From Pelodera strongyloides (Eukaryota; Nematoda; Chromadorea; Rhabditida; Rhabditidae), in the NCBI GenBank assembly GCA_036852015.1, contig JAANDG010000475.1:51448-115447 (forward strand): a stretch of DNA of 64,000 nucleotides, given 5' to 3'. The notes beneath the pieces were generated by a model. It ran no database searches and was not told the DNA's origin. It was given only the letters and a program-made list of their open reading frames with translations. Within the stretch, counting starts at the first letter, position 1, and the number at the start of each line of letters is the position of its first letter. Of the stretch, positions 12,473 to 25,800 are shown piece by piece. The position numbers and the translations under genes were made by a program.

Positions 12473-13187
12473 TATGCTTCTTTTTGTATTTTTGTATGTG
12501 TAAATGTGTCTCTTTCTACACCAAGATTTACAAGAACCAGAAGTGCGTCATCAAAAGCACAGGCGCCCGAGGGCGCGCGACCAGTTCTGCGTGCCGCCAT
12601 TTAGCGGCTATTTCGCGGCCACCGGTCGAGCTTTTTCCCGAAAAACTCCAAAAATCGGCTAATGCCCGAGAGTGCACTTGCGTAAGCGTGCACTAAAATT
12701 GCCATTAATTGGCGCTGGACTCGCTAAACGAGATTTTTCGTTTTTAGAGAAAATTCACGCTTGTAAAATCTGGCTAAATATATTTGATGTCCAAATATGA
12801 CATCTGTCCAAATATGACATCATGCACGTATTATTGATGTTCTAAATATAAGTCGTTTGTTCGCTTATATAAACGTAAGTGATTCCAAGAAACATTGTTG
12901 ACCTTTCCGTTTCATCGCTTTCCCACAGTGGTCTTAGCTTGAAAGGGCGGACGGCGGTTCGAGGTTCATTTGCAATATTACACTTCTCTCGCCTTTTCAT
13001 GAGCGAACGAGTATCTATTTTAATCAGAACATTTATTAGAACATACAATTATATTTCTGTCAAGCTCGATAGTCTTGACACAGTGTGTATAACAGTACCC
13101 CTTTACGGTAATTTGTCTCCAGTTTCCACGTGTCGAGCTTAATTGGCAATGAATATGCATTCTATTCCCAGTAATTCTACATTCGAC

Positions 13188-13402
13188 TACCCAAAACTGT
13201 GCACAAAAGCTTTTCCCAATCTTTCTGAGAGGACGTGGGAATCTCACATTTTCGCCCTTTCTCGGTGTATGTTCCATTTTCGAGTAAACAAGACAGTGAA
13301 GCACTATGTGCCAGGCACCAACACTTTCTTTAGCGATTTCAAGAAAAATAACAAATTATGCGGCACCCTATGCATTTCTTCACTTTCACATGATTGCTAA
13401 CA
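13188..13402 (+). CDS. Possible last exon, small cysteine-containing product
   Basis: After the acceptor-like CTATTCCCAG at about 13187, one frame stays open for about 70 codons to a stop near 13400. It reads NSTFDYPKLCTKAFPNLS at its start and KLCGTLCISSLSHDC at its end. Five cysteines and mixed composition make it more protein-like than neighbouring frames. No upstream exon was found and no family recognised, so it may be chance. Confidence 0.22.
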
Positions 13403-13566
13403 TTTTTCTCTTACTACAGTTCATATACACAGTATATATCATTTTCTACGATTCAATTTTCTAACTTCAATTTATAAAGCAATAACACTATTTCGATATC
13501 CCTATCTCTGTTTTTCGGCTGTCTTTCTCACTCTATTTCAAAATACATACCTCTCAATCTCTTTGG

Positions 13567-13645
13567 AAATTTCTCGATCTCCTCTTTCTCCGTTCTCTTT
13601 TTCTTTCTCTCTTTCTTTCTCCCCTCTCTCTCGCTCTCTTCTCTC
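13567..13645. repeat. CT-rich tract
   Basis: TCTCTTTCTTTCTCCCCTCTCTC tract, followed at about 13690 by a GGGGCGGGGCC island. Confidence 0.75.
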
Positions 13646-14454
13646 CCGGTGTCCACCTACAGTATCCCCCTTTGGCAACATCGCCGCCAAGAAAGGGGGC
13701 GGGGCCTGTCCGGATGAGATCTCCCGTTATTCGTCGAGTAGGCGTGCCCCAAGACTGATCGCCTAAATCCCGCCCCCTTTTCTGGAAAGCCTTTATCCCC
13801 GGAAGTTACCCACTTTTATGGAGCAAAGTCATGAATTTGCATAGGAGGCTTTTACTTGTCGGGCATTGAATTAGCCTTTTTTTATCGTTCCTTGTCTTAT
13901 GAGTTGTTAGGTTAGAAATCATTCAAACGTGGTTGTCAAAAATCTACTATTTGTGTCATAGTACTTCGTATTCAGAGAATTTTTTTAATAATATTTAGTT
14001 TGCCACTCTATTTGATTGTGTCTATGTGTTTTTTTTAAATATGTTTTGTCATTGAAACTATAACTATAAAGATTTTACAAGTTAAGCTTAGGTTCAGCTT
14101 ACTTTGCCATGTTCTTACTTTGTAAATGATCGAATCATCACACGTCACCGTGCACTTTTCAAACGAGTACTTTTTCATATGAAAAAGCTTCACAGATGGC
14201 TAAAATGAATGAAAAAGACCCCTTTTCCATACCGCACTTTTTGCAGAAAGTTCATCTTTTTCATACTTTTTAGCATGTGTCCATTGAGGAAGATGGAATC
14301 ACGTCCAACTTTTTTTTCTGTGTCGAAATCGCAGATTTTAGGTTTTTGAAAAACTTGTGACCGCTTGACTTTTCCTTTCCTCTTTTTATTTCTACCAAGA
14401 AGAACTTAACTCTAGTGTAAACTCCACTTCATGTATAACTGTCGTTAAAGGGTC

Positions 14455-14860
14455 AGGCCCATTTCAAATGACCCCAATTTTTGATGATTCCATCTGGTTC
14501 TCCATGTCAAATATAGTAGGATGCAATATTTTTCTAATTTTCAAGCGGAAAATTCACACACTATTCATCAATTTACCGTGGGCACTCATACCCAACTATT
14601 TATCGCAGTTGGCACGCCCATTCGCGCTGATTGGCCAATATCGCAATTGCCACGCCCAATAGCATATTGCCCAATCAGAGCGAAAGGGCGTGACAACTGC
14701 GATAAATAATTGGGTATGACTGGCAATGGTAAATTGCTGAATAGTGCGTGAATTTTGCGCTTGAAAATTAGAAAAATATTGCATCCTACTATATTTGACA
14801 TAAAGAGTCAGATGGAATCATCAAAAATAGGGGTCATTTGAAATGGGCCTGACCCTTTAA
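14455..14860. repeat. Palindromic element, family M2 (TTAAAGGGTCAGGCCC termini)
   Basis: A 406-base inverted repeat from TTAAAGGGTCAGGCCCATTT to GGGCCTGACCCTTTAA. The interior has the paired words TTGGCCAATATCGC and CACGCCCAAT. Related copies are at 28080, 35301, 35653 and 37469, with a half copy at about 42306. Confidence 0.95.
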
Positions 14861-15092
14861 GTAATGTTCCTTACAGTACGACAGGTTTATATGCAACTGA
14901 CTTTATGAGTTTATAAGCAGGTTTATATACAACTCCAATAGTTCCCAACACAATTCGTCTTTTGCGAATTTTCCAAATATTCAAATAATTTACCTTTTTG
15001 GTATCCTTTACCTCTGACAAGGGTCTCGCTCATGGGACGACATTTGGCCTTAGCAAATGTTGGCGTAGCGTTTCCAAAGACTATCATCGTTT

Positions 15093-15164
15093 CTCTCTCT
15101 TACTGTCTATCTCTCTCTATCTCTTTCTCTCTCTCCCTCTTCCTCTCCCTCTCCCTCTCTCTGC
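15093..15164. repeat. CT microsatellite tract
   Basis: CTCTCTATCTCTTTCTC tract of the 4-23 kb series. Confidence 0.8.
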
Positions 15165-16847
15165 TTATGGTTCAGATACCCTTGGCGTACGTAAATGGCA
15201 ACATTCTCCTGTGCCCGTCCAGTCACTTCTCGCGCACCGTTTCTTGTCCCATTCAAAAGTTTTTGGTCAAAAGTCATCTTCTTTTGCAACAAACGCATCC
15301 TTATTCTTTATTCTCCTGCCGTTCACGTTCTCGTTTTTGTGGCATGAAACTCACCCGAAAGGTGGATATCAAAAGAACAAGCCGCCCGAACGTGGGACTA
15401 TTTTCAAATAGACGTGGCTACTCTTTTTGTTTTGGCAGAAAGTGTTAGGTGATACACATAATGACAGTCTTGACGACATTATTAGGAAAGTTGCACTAAT
15501 AATCGGCAGCCTAATGTTCTATTCATATGTAGCTTATTAATTACTATTCTTACTGTATGCCAAGATATTCAAATTTCCCGTTGATCAGCGTCTCCCGGGT
15601 TTTTGGTTTAGGTTCTGATCACCTGAGGTGGGGATAATTACGGTCATTATGTGACCCTGGGGGAGGGTCTGTCAGTGCGAGACTGTCCTTTTCTCCCCTT
15701 GAATCAAGCCTTCAGTCTCCTCTCGCTAACATGTGGACAGCCATCTGGTACGGTGGACTCGAAAGACAATTTTCATTAAATTCCCGCCCAAAACCGACCC
15801 TCGAAACGATGGGATAATGAGGCTCAGTTCAAAAATTGACAGCTTGAAATTTGAACTTCTCCAGCATTTTGAAATTTCAATTTTTACGGTGTGCACTTTG
15901 TTTCTTGATGTTGTCACTTGTCACTATAGACTTATTAAGATAAGTTCGCGCAAATCCTTGCGCATCTAATTTTTCGTCAAATGTTTTATTCAATAGATGT
16001 TAGCGCTGCAAATAGCGCCTTATTAGAATCTACGGAAGAAGTAACTTTAGACATCTACCCCTGAAAAAAACATATAAGATGTAATCTTTTCAATTTGTTA
16101 CTTTGTCATGTTACATATCATATCATGTCGGCGTAAGTTAGGGTAAGGTGGCTTAGTATAAACTGCAATTCTTACCCTTATTTTGAGCGTTTCTCGATTC
16201 TGTGCCTTAGTATGCTCCTCTTCTCCAGTCATTAGGAAATAGTTGAAACGAAAAAGAGACGCAACTGTTCAGCACATATTTTACCTTGCGCGACTTGCTA
16301 CTACATTTTACAAAGTGAGCGAACGCGGAAAAAGAGACAAATCTCAATTTCACCCCCGTTTCCACAGAAAATTACACTATGTACGAAGTCTAGATTAGCT
16401 CATCCGCTTGCAGGAACATAAAAAAGGATTGGTTTTAAAGATATAATATTATTTATATAATGTGCTGCTTTTGGACAGTGACATCCTGACATGATCATTG
16501 TTTCAATTGGTGAGGCCTCGGCAGACTTTCGATAACTTATGAGTCTAACCAGGAAGAGTATTCAAAATTTCAAAATTCGCGTTTCGAGCGTAACGTGAAC
16601 CCCAACAAACAAACAAAGATACAAACTTGCTGCACTGCTTCCCGAGTACCTGAACCTGTGCTCATTAGGTCATTTTCAACTTTGAACTCGGAATTGTCTT
16701 TGTCCATTCGTGTCGGCCGGTGCACTTTTCTGCCGAGACCTACCAATCAAAGTGGACAAGACCGAAATGGTCTTTGTTCCAGAACAGAGTCGAAATCGCG
16801 CCCATTTTTGTGAAACTCGGAGTGCTGGCCCACATTTGCACCGTGCT

Positions 16848-16848
16848 T

Positions 16849-16886
<38 letters not shown>

Positions 16887-16933
16887 TCTCTCTCCTCCCT
16901 CTCTCTATCTCTATCTCTCTCAATCTCCCTCTG
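16848..16933. repeat. CT microsatellite tract
   Basis: The longest CT run in the window, about 0.6 kb upstream of the BED gene start codon. It may lie in the promoter or 5' leader. Confidence 0.9.
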
Positions 16934-17555
16934 TATTTAAATAGTCGGAGTATCAGTAACAAAGAACTGTGGGTATCAGAAGGAACTAGGACTCATTGAG
17001 TATAGTACTAGACTACTAGGTTTTGTCTTGATAGGTCACTTACTAGGTTTGTCTTAAGATTGCTCTGTTACGGAACCGTTGCCAGTTTTTAAGGGTTGAC
17101 TATCTTTATTTGTAACTCCGGCATTGTTAGCTTGGGGAGAGGTGGTAATTGTTTAGCTCTAACAAATTAGAAACGAAAAAAGAAACGAAAAACACCACTA
17201 CTCATATGCTCGACAGCTGCACGTTGTCCACTTAGACGTGACAAGAATCGAGCCGCTTTCACTTAATTGATCAAAATAGACCAAAAATATCGGAAAAAGC
17301 CCTCGAATGTACTAGGACCACCGGGGCAGATGTAATTTTATTGGGATAGACTTATGAATCCCCACCTTTCCCTACAAAGTTTGCATAAAAAAACTTCCCT
17401 CTCGGCTCTCTATCTCTCTTTCAAAGTATCGTGTATTTTTGATCGGTGCAATTCGAGTATTTGATCATTTTGATCAGTTCCTTGTACTTGTGCTAGTGTA
17501 TCGTTCTTTTTTCGCTTGCTGAATAAAATTTAGTTTAACTTTCTTTAATATTCTT

Positions 17556-17564
17556 TGTTTGCAG
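17556..17564 (+). promoter_or_regulatory. Splice acceptor directly before the BED gene ATG (possible trans-splice site)
   Basis: TTTGTTTGCAG is followed immediately by ATGATG. Either a 5'-leader intron ends here or a spliced leader is added. Gene A at 48189 has the same layout (TATTTCAG|ATG). Confidence 0.6.
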
Positions 17565-20500
17565 ATGATGCTTGCCGGGAGCGGTTTTCAGCCGCTTTTC
17601 ACCGCTGCTCTAATGCAGCAATTTCCAACATTGCAGCAGGTTGGTTGGACGACCGTATAATTTAGTCCAAGTCTATCGATTGATGGACTATTAGATATTA
17701 TAATCAAAGGTTATAAATAAGTTATAGTAATTAAGTTCAAATGTCTAGTTTCAATCTCAACTGGCCCATCTACAACAGCAGCAGAGGTCTGCGGCAGCCC
17801 TCGCGGCTGCGAGTGCCGCATCGACGCCGCACATTCCATCTGCGGCGACGCCTGTGCGGAAGACTCGAGTTGGTGGTAGCAGTGTGAAGACGGCAAAGGT
17901 AATCACGCAACAGTGCCTCTAGTTTAGTCTAATTGTTTAATATATTGTTTTGTCAATGTGTACTTGTCATAGTCAACAACCTGTCATAGCCTTTTATAAT
18001 AAAGAGACATAGTTTAATCGTTTATCATGAGTGAAGTGTCAAAGATACTGTATGTTCAAAAAATACTGTATATTAGGTGTGGAAATACTTTGACCAACTT
18101 CCCGCAGAAGAACAGGCAGCTGAGTGTCAACTTTGTCGGAAGAAGATAAAGGCGACTAACAGTAGGTAAGCAAAAAGTTTATTTATTATTATAACATATT
18201 AATAATTATCAACTTCGATGTTCCTGAACCTAACTATATCCTCGAAACTGAGCAAGCTTATTTTCTGAGCGTATGAGTTGCTAAGGCTGATAGTTTACTC
18301 TAATTAGTAGATATAATATTTTGAACCAATTATCAAAAGAGCGACCAAGTTTACAGTATCAATTGTGGTAAAGAATAAGCATGCCGATCACAGCAACAGC
18401 TAAACATAATTCTTAGTTTCGCAAGAGAAGAGAACGCTCACTGTTTACAGAATAAGTTAAATCCAACGAGCCTCTCGCAGACGTGTGTTTTCCCCGGGGA
18501 ACTCATTGGTGCATATATTATAAAGTAGTTAGCCTCCTCTTTTTTGCATTTCTGATTAGTGTTTGAGACAGTGTTTTGAAGTCGCATTTGGTTTGGTTTG
18601 GCTGGCCTACTCATCTATGGGCTATTACTATTAGCACTTTACCTTTACCCTTGGTTGACGGGCTAAATTTACAAGATTATCCGACGAAAAACTATATATG
18701 ACCCATTTGATGACCGTTTCAAATAATGAAAGTCCTCCATGTATATGTAAATATATGGAAACATAAAAAAAATAATGAACGAGTATGAATACTTAGTTTC
18801 TACACAACAATTTCCTTATAAATAACACACTATAAGATTGAGCGTAGAGATTTGGGAAAACAAACAACAAACTAAACAATTCTCTATTCTTGACGCTTTC
18901 TTTAACAACACAAAAAGTTCTCGCGTGGATGAGCTTTGTCTCCGAATAATCGAGTTTGTTTTTCGCGTTTTGTTTAGCAATCCTATTTTCGGTTTCGGAA
19001 TATTTCTTGGACAACTTTGGCAATTAGCTTATGAAGAAAGGGTTGCGATCATCTCCTAAGATTCTTGTGATCCTGTCACATGGAGATTCAAAATTAAGAA
19101 TGTTCGCCTAGCCTAACGGTACTTCTTTCGTCAACCTCTGGGTGACAGTGGGGAATACTTGGCAGTAAATTTATTCGTAAGTCCAAAGTCCAACAGTGTT
19201 GGTTTCTAAAACTGTGGCACGTAATTATTAACTTTTCCGCGGTGGAGCATTCCGGCAAGAAAATGACAGACATGTATGAATTTAGCAATTGGCAAATATT
19301 GATGCTTTAATTAGTTTGATAATTAATAAAAATTACTTTTTCAGCACTACCGGCATGATTCGTCATCTTCGCAGTTGTCACGTGGCAGAATATCAACAAC
19401 TGCAAGAGGCCCGACAGAGCAGTATGCTTATGAAAATGGGTACGTTTCAAGAATAGCTTATAGCTGTGACGATCCTAGTACCTGCACTCCGTAAGACCAT
19501 ACCGGCTCATATATTCAAAGCAGAGTATTTTATCAGCGGCGTGATATCGTAGTGAAAAATATATTAATTGTGAGGCATCAACAATTGTCCCTTCCTTCTT
19601 AATAGGGTACTGAGGCCGTATTCACCATTCTTACGGAAAAAATTCCCCGGGAAAACAAATTACCCAGGGACAATTTCCTAACGAAAATCCTTCCCGGGAA
19701 ATATTTTTGCCCTTTCCGGAAAACTTTTTATCCCTCCCCGAATTCACACTCCATTTGGGAAACGGGGAATTTTACCCAAGGGGAAATTCAAGGAAAATAT
19801 GATTATTTTATATGTTTATGCTTAATTTTCATTGTAATAATAATTTTGTATATTTTCGTTGCTTAATATAAGCACGCTCAATAATTATTAATATCTAGTT
19901 AGAGTTCGGATCAACACAATTTCCGTTAGATGAGATTTAAGGACAATACCCAACGAAAAATTGCTAATAAGGTTGTACAGATAGGTTGTAAAGACATTCT
20001 CCCGGTAAGATAAAGGGCAAAAACAGGCTTCCGTTGCGGGGAATCGAACCCCGGCCTTGTGGGTGAGAGCCACAAATCCTAACCACTAGACCACAACGGA
20101 TGGTGTTGGTAGTACTCGCCGCAAAACCTTTTTATGGAGATGGGGGACGTCTATTATATTTTTTATACAAGACTTCCTAAGCTATATCTTCCTTTGCAAT
20201 GATTTGAGAAAAATGTAATAGTCCATTGACTCCATCCATAGCACACTCAGACCATTTGTTTAGGGTAGAATATATGCCGGACGCGTGCATTTTCATAGTA
20301 CGACAAGCTCTTCGGAAGTCTGTCGAATGCTCAAGTCGCATTATTTGCCTTCTAACATGTATTAATATAGTAGATATCCCTTACAATATTTTCTTATCGT
20401 TATAATGGAAGAGAATAGAAAAAAACTAACGTAAATATCTTAATTTTTTGTGCTGCTTAAAGAAATAGATAGTTATTATTGTCAAACATTCAAATAAAAC

Positions 20501-22792
20501 ACAGAAATAATGTTTAAATAAATGTTTTCGACGAAAAATATACCACAACACTTGGGTAATTTCTGGTTTACCCGTGCCAAGCTCGGGTAAAATTTTCCGT
20601 TTCCCAGCTCGCTTTTTGGGAAAGGGAAAAAGTGGTGAATTCCGGGAAAAGGTAAAAATGGTCATTTTGGGTAAAATACTTTCCCGGGAAACGATTTTAT
20701 CCGGGTAAATGTAGTGGTGAATACGGCCCTTCCTTCTTAATAGGGAAATAAGGAAAAAAACTGAAATAAAAATATTTTGGTGCATATTTCGATGTTCGTT
20801 ATAAATTCTTCGAACTTGAAATGTCAAAGAATATTTTTTCTCGTCACGTTCATAGTTGTTCACCCCAAAATTACATGATCAGCATTGACTTTCATTTTCA
20901 TTTGCGAAAACGGCATTCTGTTTTTCAGTTTTCGCGTGTAAATTCGCCCGATGGCAGGTTACAAAGCGTCTTTAGGCGTGTTATTTTGAGGCTTGCAATT
21001 GGGACTTCTTGATCACTTTTGGGAAATGACCCTCTGAATAAATAAAAAAAAATCTTACTTCACCATAATGTTTTTATTTCAGAAATTTCAGAAGAAAAGA
21101 CTCGAGCGCATCTTCTCAGGGAAATGAACGAAAAAGTGACTGGACAAGTTCAGGCACATGTCAATAGAAAGGTTGGATATAGATTATTGGGAGAAGTCTA
21201 AAATAACAATAACTAGTCCTGCATTTGGGGGGGGGGGGGGTGACGGACAGTGCGGTATGTACGCCGCAGGCGCGCTAATAGCGCACATCTTTGCACATGT
21301 GGCGCACCTCTCGCACATTCTAAAAAGGTGTCAGCCACCCGCTGTAAAAATCGTGAAGTACTGCGCCGGAGTTAATGTCTGGATTAAGATTAAAAACCAC
21401 TTCGGAATACAAATAATATGTTTCAGGAAACTTGCCAACAGAAGTCGCCTTCTTCCTGTTCTTCTGCTTCCGATACTGCATCTTCTGTGGCAGTTTCCCT
21501 TGATTCGAGTCCATTATTCATGTCCGGACCGAATATGCTTTTACAACAAATGCATCCCATGAACATGCAACAGGTCGGTTACAGATGTGCTAGAGTTTAG
21601 AGTTCTTATAAAATCATTAGAAAACATATTGTTCTAGATTACTTATTAGCATTTTATCATTCTGGTGTGATAATTTGCCAGGCTACGGAAATGACAAGTC
21701 ATATACACTATACACAGGTCCCACACAAGGAAATCCTTGAATTAGCATACAGTAACGATTCCCAGGTCATGATTTAACATAGTCAATTCCCACTGTGAAT
21801 CCTTCCCTGTTCTAGCCCTCCTCTGCTCACTCGCACTCTGTGCATTCTCTGGGTCTCTCGATTCCCTGTGGTCTTCCCGCTCCCAAACCTCTGCTCCCTC
21901 ACCAACAACCAGTCAAAATGGACATGACCGAGGCTGAGGAGGAAGAGGTAATAACCAAACGATCAGGCAAAACGTAGAGTTTTCCCGAGGCAAAAAAAAC
22001 ACATGATCACCCAATTAGTGGCTGGTACCACATAATATTAGATATTAGCATATAAGAGACGGCAAATTTCCAAGTGTTTTCAGAGGAACCGCAGTAGATT
22101 TTCTTGAGCCTCGAGTTAATCAGTGTACATTTCCTTTTTACTGCAGGAACAGCTCACAGAATTGAGTACAAAAGCTTGCTCTCCTTCTGATGGACCTACT
22201 GCTTTCTCTGTTGTTGGTGGCCTTCTTGGACACACGCAATTATCGGGTAAGTTTAATTGCTTTATTGAGGCCAATTTGTGGTACCGATTAGACTGAAGAC
22301 TGAAGACTTAAGACCCAGTAATAGTAAAATCCTCACCTACAAGATGGATCGAAACGGAACATCATGATAGACAGATAAACAAAGTAATGCTTATATAATT
22401 CATACAAATTCAAGACGTATATAGTCAATTGTTATGTTTTTTTTCTCTGAAAAGTTCTGAAAGAACTTCCATAAGTTTTCCATAAGTTTACTAAAAACCT
22501 TTTTAGAAAGGTCAACGGAAAAGTCTTCGAATTTGTACGTGAACGCTTCTGTTGACGAAGAGAAACTAAATGCACAGGTATTGTAAAATTCTATGTGATT
22601 ATGGCACGCAATTGGCTTTTAGAAAAATCCTCATATTTCGCAAATCGCGTCATTGCTTGACTTTTGCTATATAATTTCATTATGTTTATTCGGAAACTGG
22701 ATCGAGCGAGATAAACGGGGAACTGAGATTTGGTATTTGATGAGATAAATACAGAAACAGAGCGAGAAGAAAAGGAGTAAATAGCGACAGAG

Positions 22793-22832
<40 letters not shown>

Positions 22833-25800
22833 AGTGAGAGAGAGAGAGAGATAAAGAGAGAATGGCAAAACAAAGAAAAGAAACCCCTGAGATCTGCATT
22901 TTTTGCAACGTCAGCCAACCGGTTCTGTGGCAACTTCCAGGTGAGATCCCACGGGTGCGAGCATTCTAATTTGATCGGTGAAAACCTGTTTGAGCTAACT
23001 TTTTTTAGACATATCTCTTTTTCTCATTCTCTCGGTCTCCTCTCGGTTCTCAATCTTCTCTCTCTTGGAGTCACACTCCTCTCTCTCTCTCTCTCTCTCG
23101 AGTGACCATTGGCAGCACGAACATAACATAGGAGCTAAGAAGTCTAACGTAAGACAAGAAAGAAAGAAATCTCTAAGAAACAAGGGATAGAACCAAATCG
23201 AGCAATATCATCAACAATACAGTATGCTATAATAATGAATCATCCGCCTCACTCTACACGGGTTCTCACTATTTTTTTTACCACAAATACTACTAATGTG
23301 AAGAATCAGCAGCTGGAACGCCAGATTAATTTATCGAAATATTTGTTCTTCACAATCGGAAAGAAACCTTGAGCAAAGCAAAGAAATACATTCTCTTTTC
23401 CACAATGCCTTTTTTCAGTATTTGTAGTAATCAGAATAAGTTTTGTAACTTTCCATTTCGGACTCAGCTCTGTTCACCTCCCACCGAGTTCAAATTCCGG
23501 GATAAAAGTTGGAGTCTCGATAAATCCCGACAGAAAAACTGGGCAAACTCTGGATTGGTCTAGTTTTTCCCTCATACTGAACTGAGGGAAACTTATCGAG
23601 ATCATCACATTATATATGAGTCGTATCCGGGATTGGAAGTCAGGTTTTCAGGGACTTGGGAAACTTACTTTCGAAATAGTTTTCCGTATGTAAGCTGTGA
23701 GGTGAATCTATTCAGATGAAATTTTTCTCGTTTTTCACATTCTTCTAAAGTTGACCCATGCTCGGCTAGGTTGTTATGCTGGACTTATACAGGCTATATC
23801 TATAAAAAGACAAGATGGCGAATTCGTCGAAGTCTGCCTAACAAGCCTTGTAAGCCTTGAGTAAAGCAATGTGGCGTTGAGTAAGAGTTTCTGAACTCGA
23901 ACTGTGGTTGTCCGCCATCTGAGCGCACACGCCATCCGACCGCCACGCCCGGCCCTCATGTCTTACGTGCAGAAATTCAGAGTCAGTAGTCACGTTTTGG
24001 GGGACACGTGAAACTGAAAGATTGTTTCACTAAAGTTAACGGTTGAATCTACTTGCAGATTGCTATGATGCTCCTACTTGACGGACAGCCGGCACAAACA
24101 GTAGATAGGCCGGGATTCCGTGGACTCGTAAAGTTAGTGTTTTTATCCGATGAATGAAAAAATTAAACAACTTTAAACGATTTTATGGCTTTATAGCAGC
24201 ACACTGAAACATAAACTTTTTCACTAGGTAGTTCGCTAGAGAACTCGCTTTATTTAAAAAAATAAGTTCATTTTTATTGCCGAAAAGTTGATGTACACTG
24301 ATTTACCATTAATAGTAAAATATTTATATTTCTTGTTTAATTTCCAATGTTCAGGTTGCTCATCCCGCTGTATATGTTGCCAACATCCGAAAAATTCGAA
24401 ACCGAAATAATTCCACATACAATTGCACAATTGAGACAGGACATTAACTCACAATTCCTACTAAACAAGTAAGACTTTTTGTTTAACCTGTCGACAACAT
24501 TTGGGACAAACTATGACAAATCGAACTCACCATTATAGACACTGGTGATCTCTGGGGTAAGACTAGAGTTCTCCTTTTATTTGGTCTGGAGAAACTTTAC
24601 AAACAATATGTAAACATTTTCCTTGTACAGATGTTGTGAGCATTAATCCCAACCAGAATTGACAACACAAAGGATATTATATGTGTTTTATTCGTCAACG
24701 TTTCGACCGTAGGTCATCATCAGGACATTACCTACAAAACATAACATAATCACAGAGTTATCACAGACACATCAATCACAACAACAACATGTTGTGATTG
24801 ATGTGTCTGTGATAACTCTGTGATTATGTTATGTTTTGTAGGTAATGTCCTGATGATGACCTACGGTCGAAACGTTGACGAATAAAACACATATAATATC
24901 CTTTGTGTTGTCAATTCTGGTTGGGATTAATGCTCACAACATCTGTACAAGGAAAATACATCTATCCATCCCGCTAATGGAGCGTGCAAAAGAAGAAATA
25001 TGTAAACATTCATTGAAGATACCGGGAACAGTTTATTATGTTTCTATAGTTGGCTACGGTAGATGTGTCCAGGATAATTCTTAATCTACTGATTACTATA
25101 CATGTATTCTATATCTAGTCCACATCATGTACCGCTGGCGATGTCCAATATGGCAATGGAACAGAAACACGAGGAGAGCGGGATTGAAGTGGTAGGTTTT
25201 AAAAATAACATATATCCCTTTGAAGTTCACATATGTATTTATAAGTATGTACTTTCTTTTGTACTTTGTACTTTGAGCTTGTAGTTTCATTTTTCCTTTT
25301 AGGACGTCGTGAAGTCTTCATCGCCAATGAGTGTCAATTTTATGGAGAGGATAAAAGTAGACGAGGATAGTGACTGCTCAAGCAGTGCAGAGAGCGAGAG
25401 ACTGATGGAAGAGTACTGTAGAGACAGAGACGCAGGAAAGAGGGTACGGTATTGAGAGAGTACTTTGATTTAGGAGATTACAGACAAATAACTATGAATA
25501 TTTCACCATGAATGAGAGTGAATGGAAAGTCCCACAATGTCCCTCCATCAACGTAAAAACCGTATAACCGCAAACTTGCGGCACAAAAAGCAATCTTTGG
25601 TGCCGCAGGTGCACAATTCCAATTGGCGCACTTGTGGCACACTCATAGGGCAGGCATACAAAGGCATAGAAGAAACAAGATGATCGAAAAGTGTACAGTC
25701 GTTGATATGATTCAGGAGTCAATCGTCTCCATTCTACAACTGTGCCGCACATTAGCCGTTCACTTCGCGTCGGAGCCGCTACCAGATCTTCGACCGCCGG

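Noticed and set aside
20426..20863. 145-codon minus open frame
   Set aside because: It crosses the right end of the tRNA-bearing element into flanking DNA, so it is not a gene of either.
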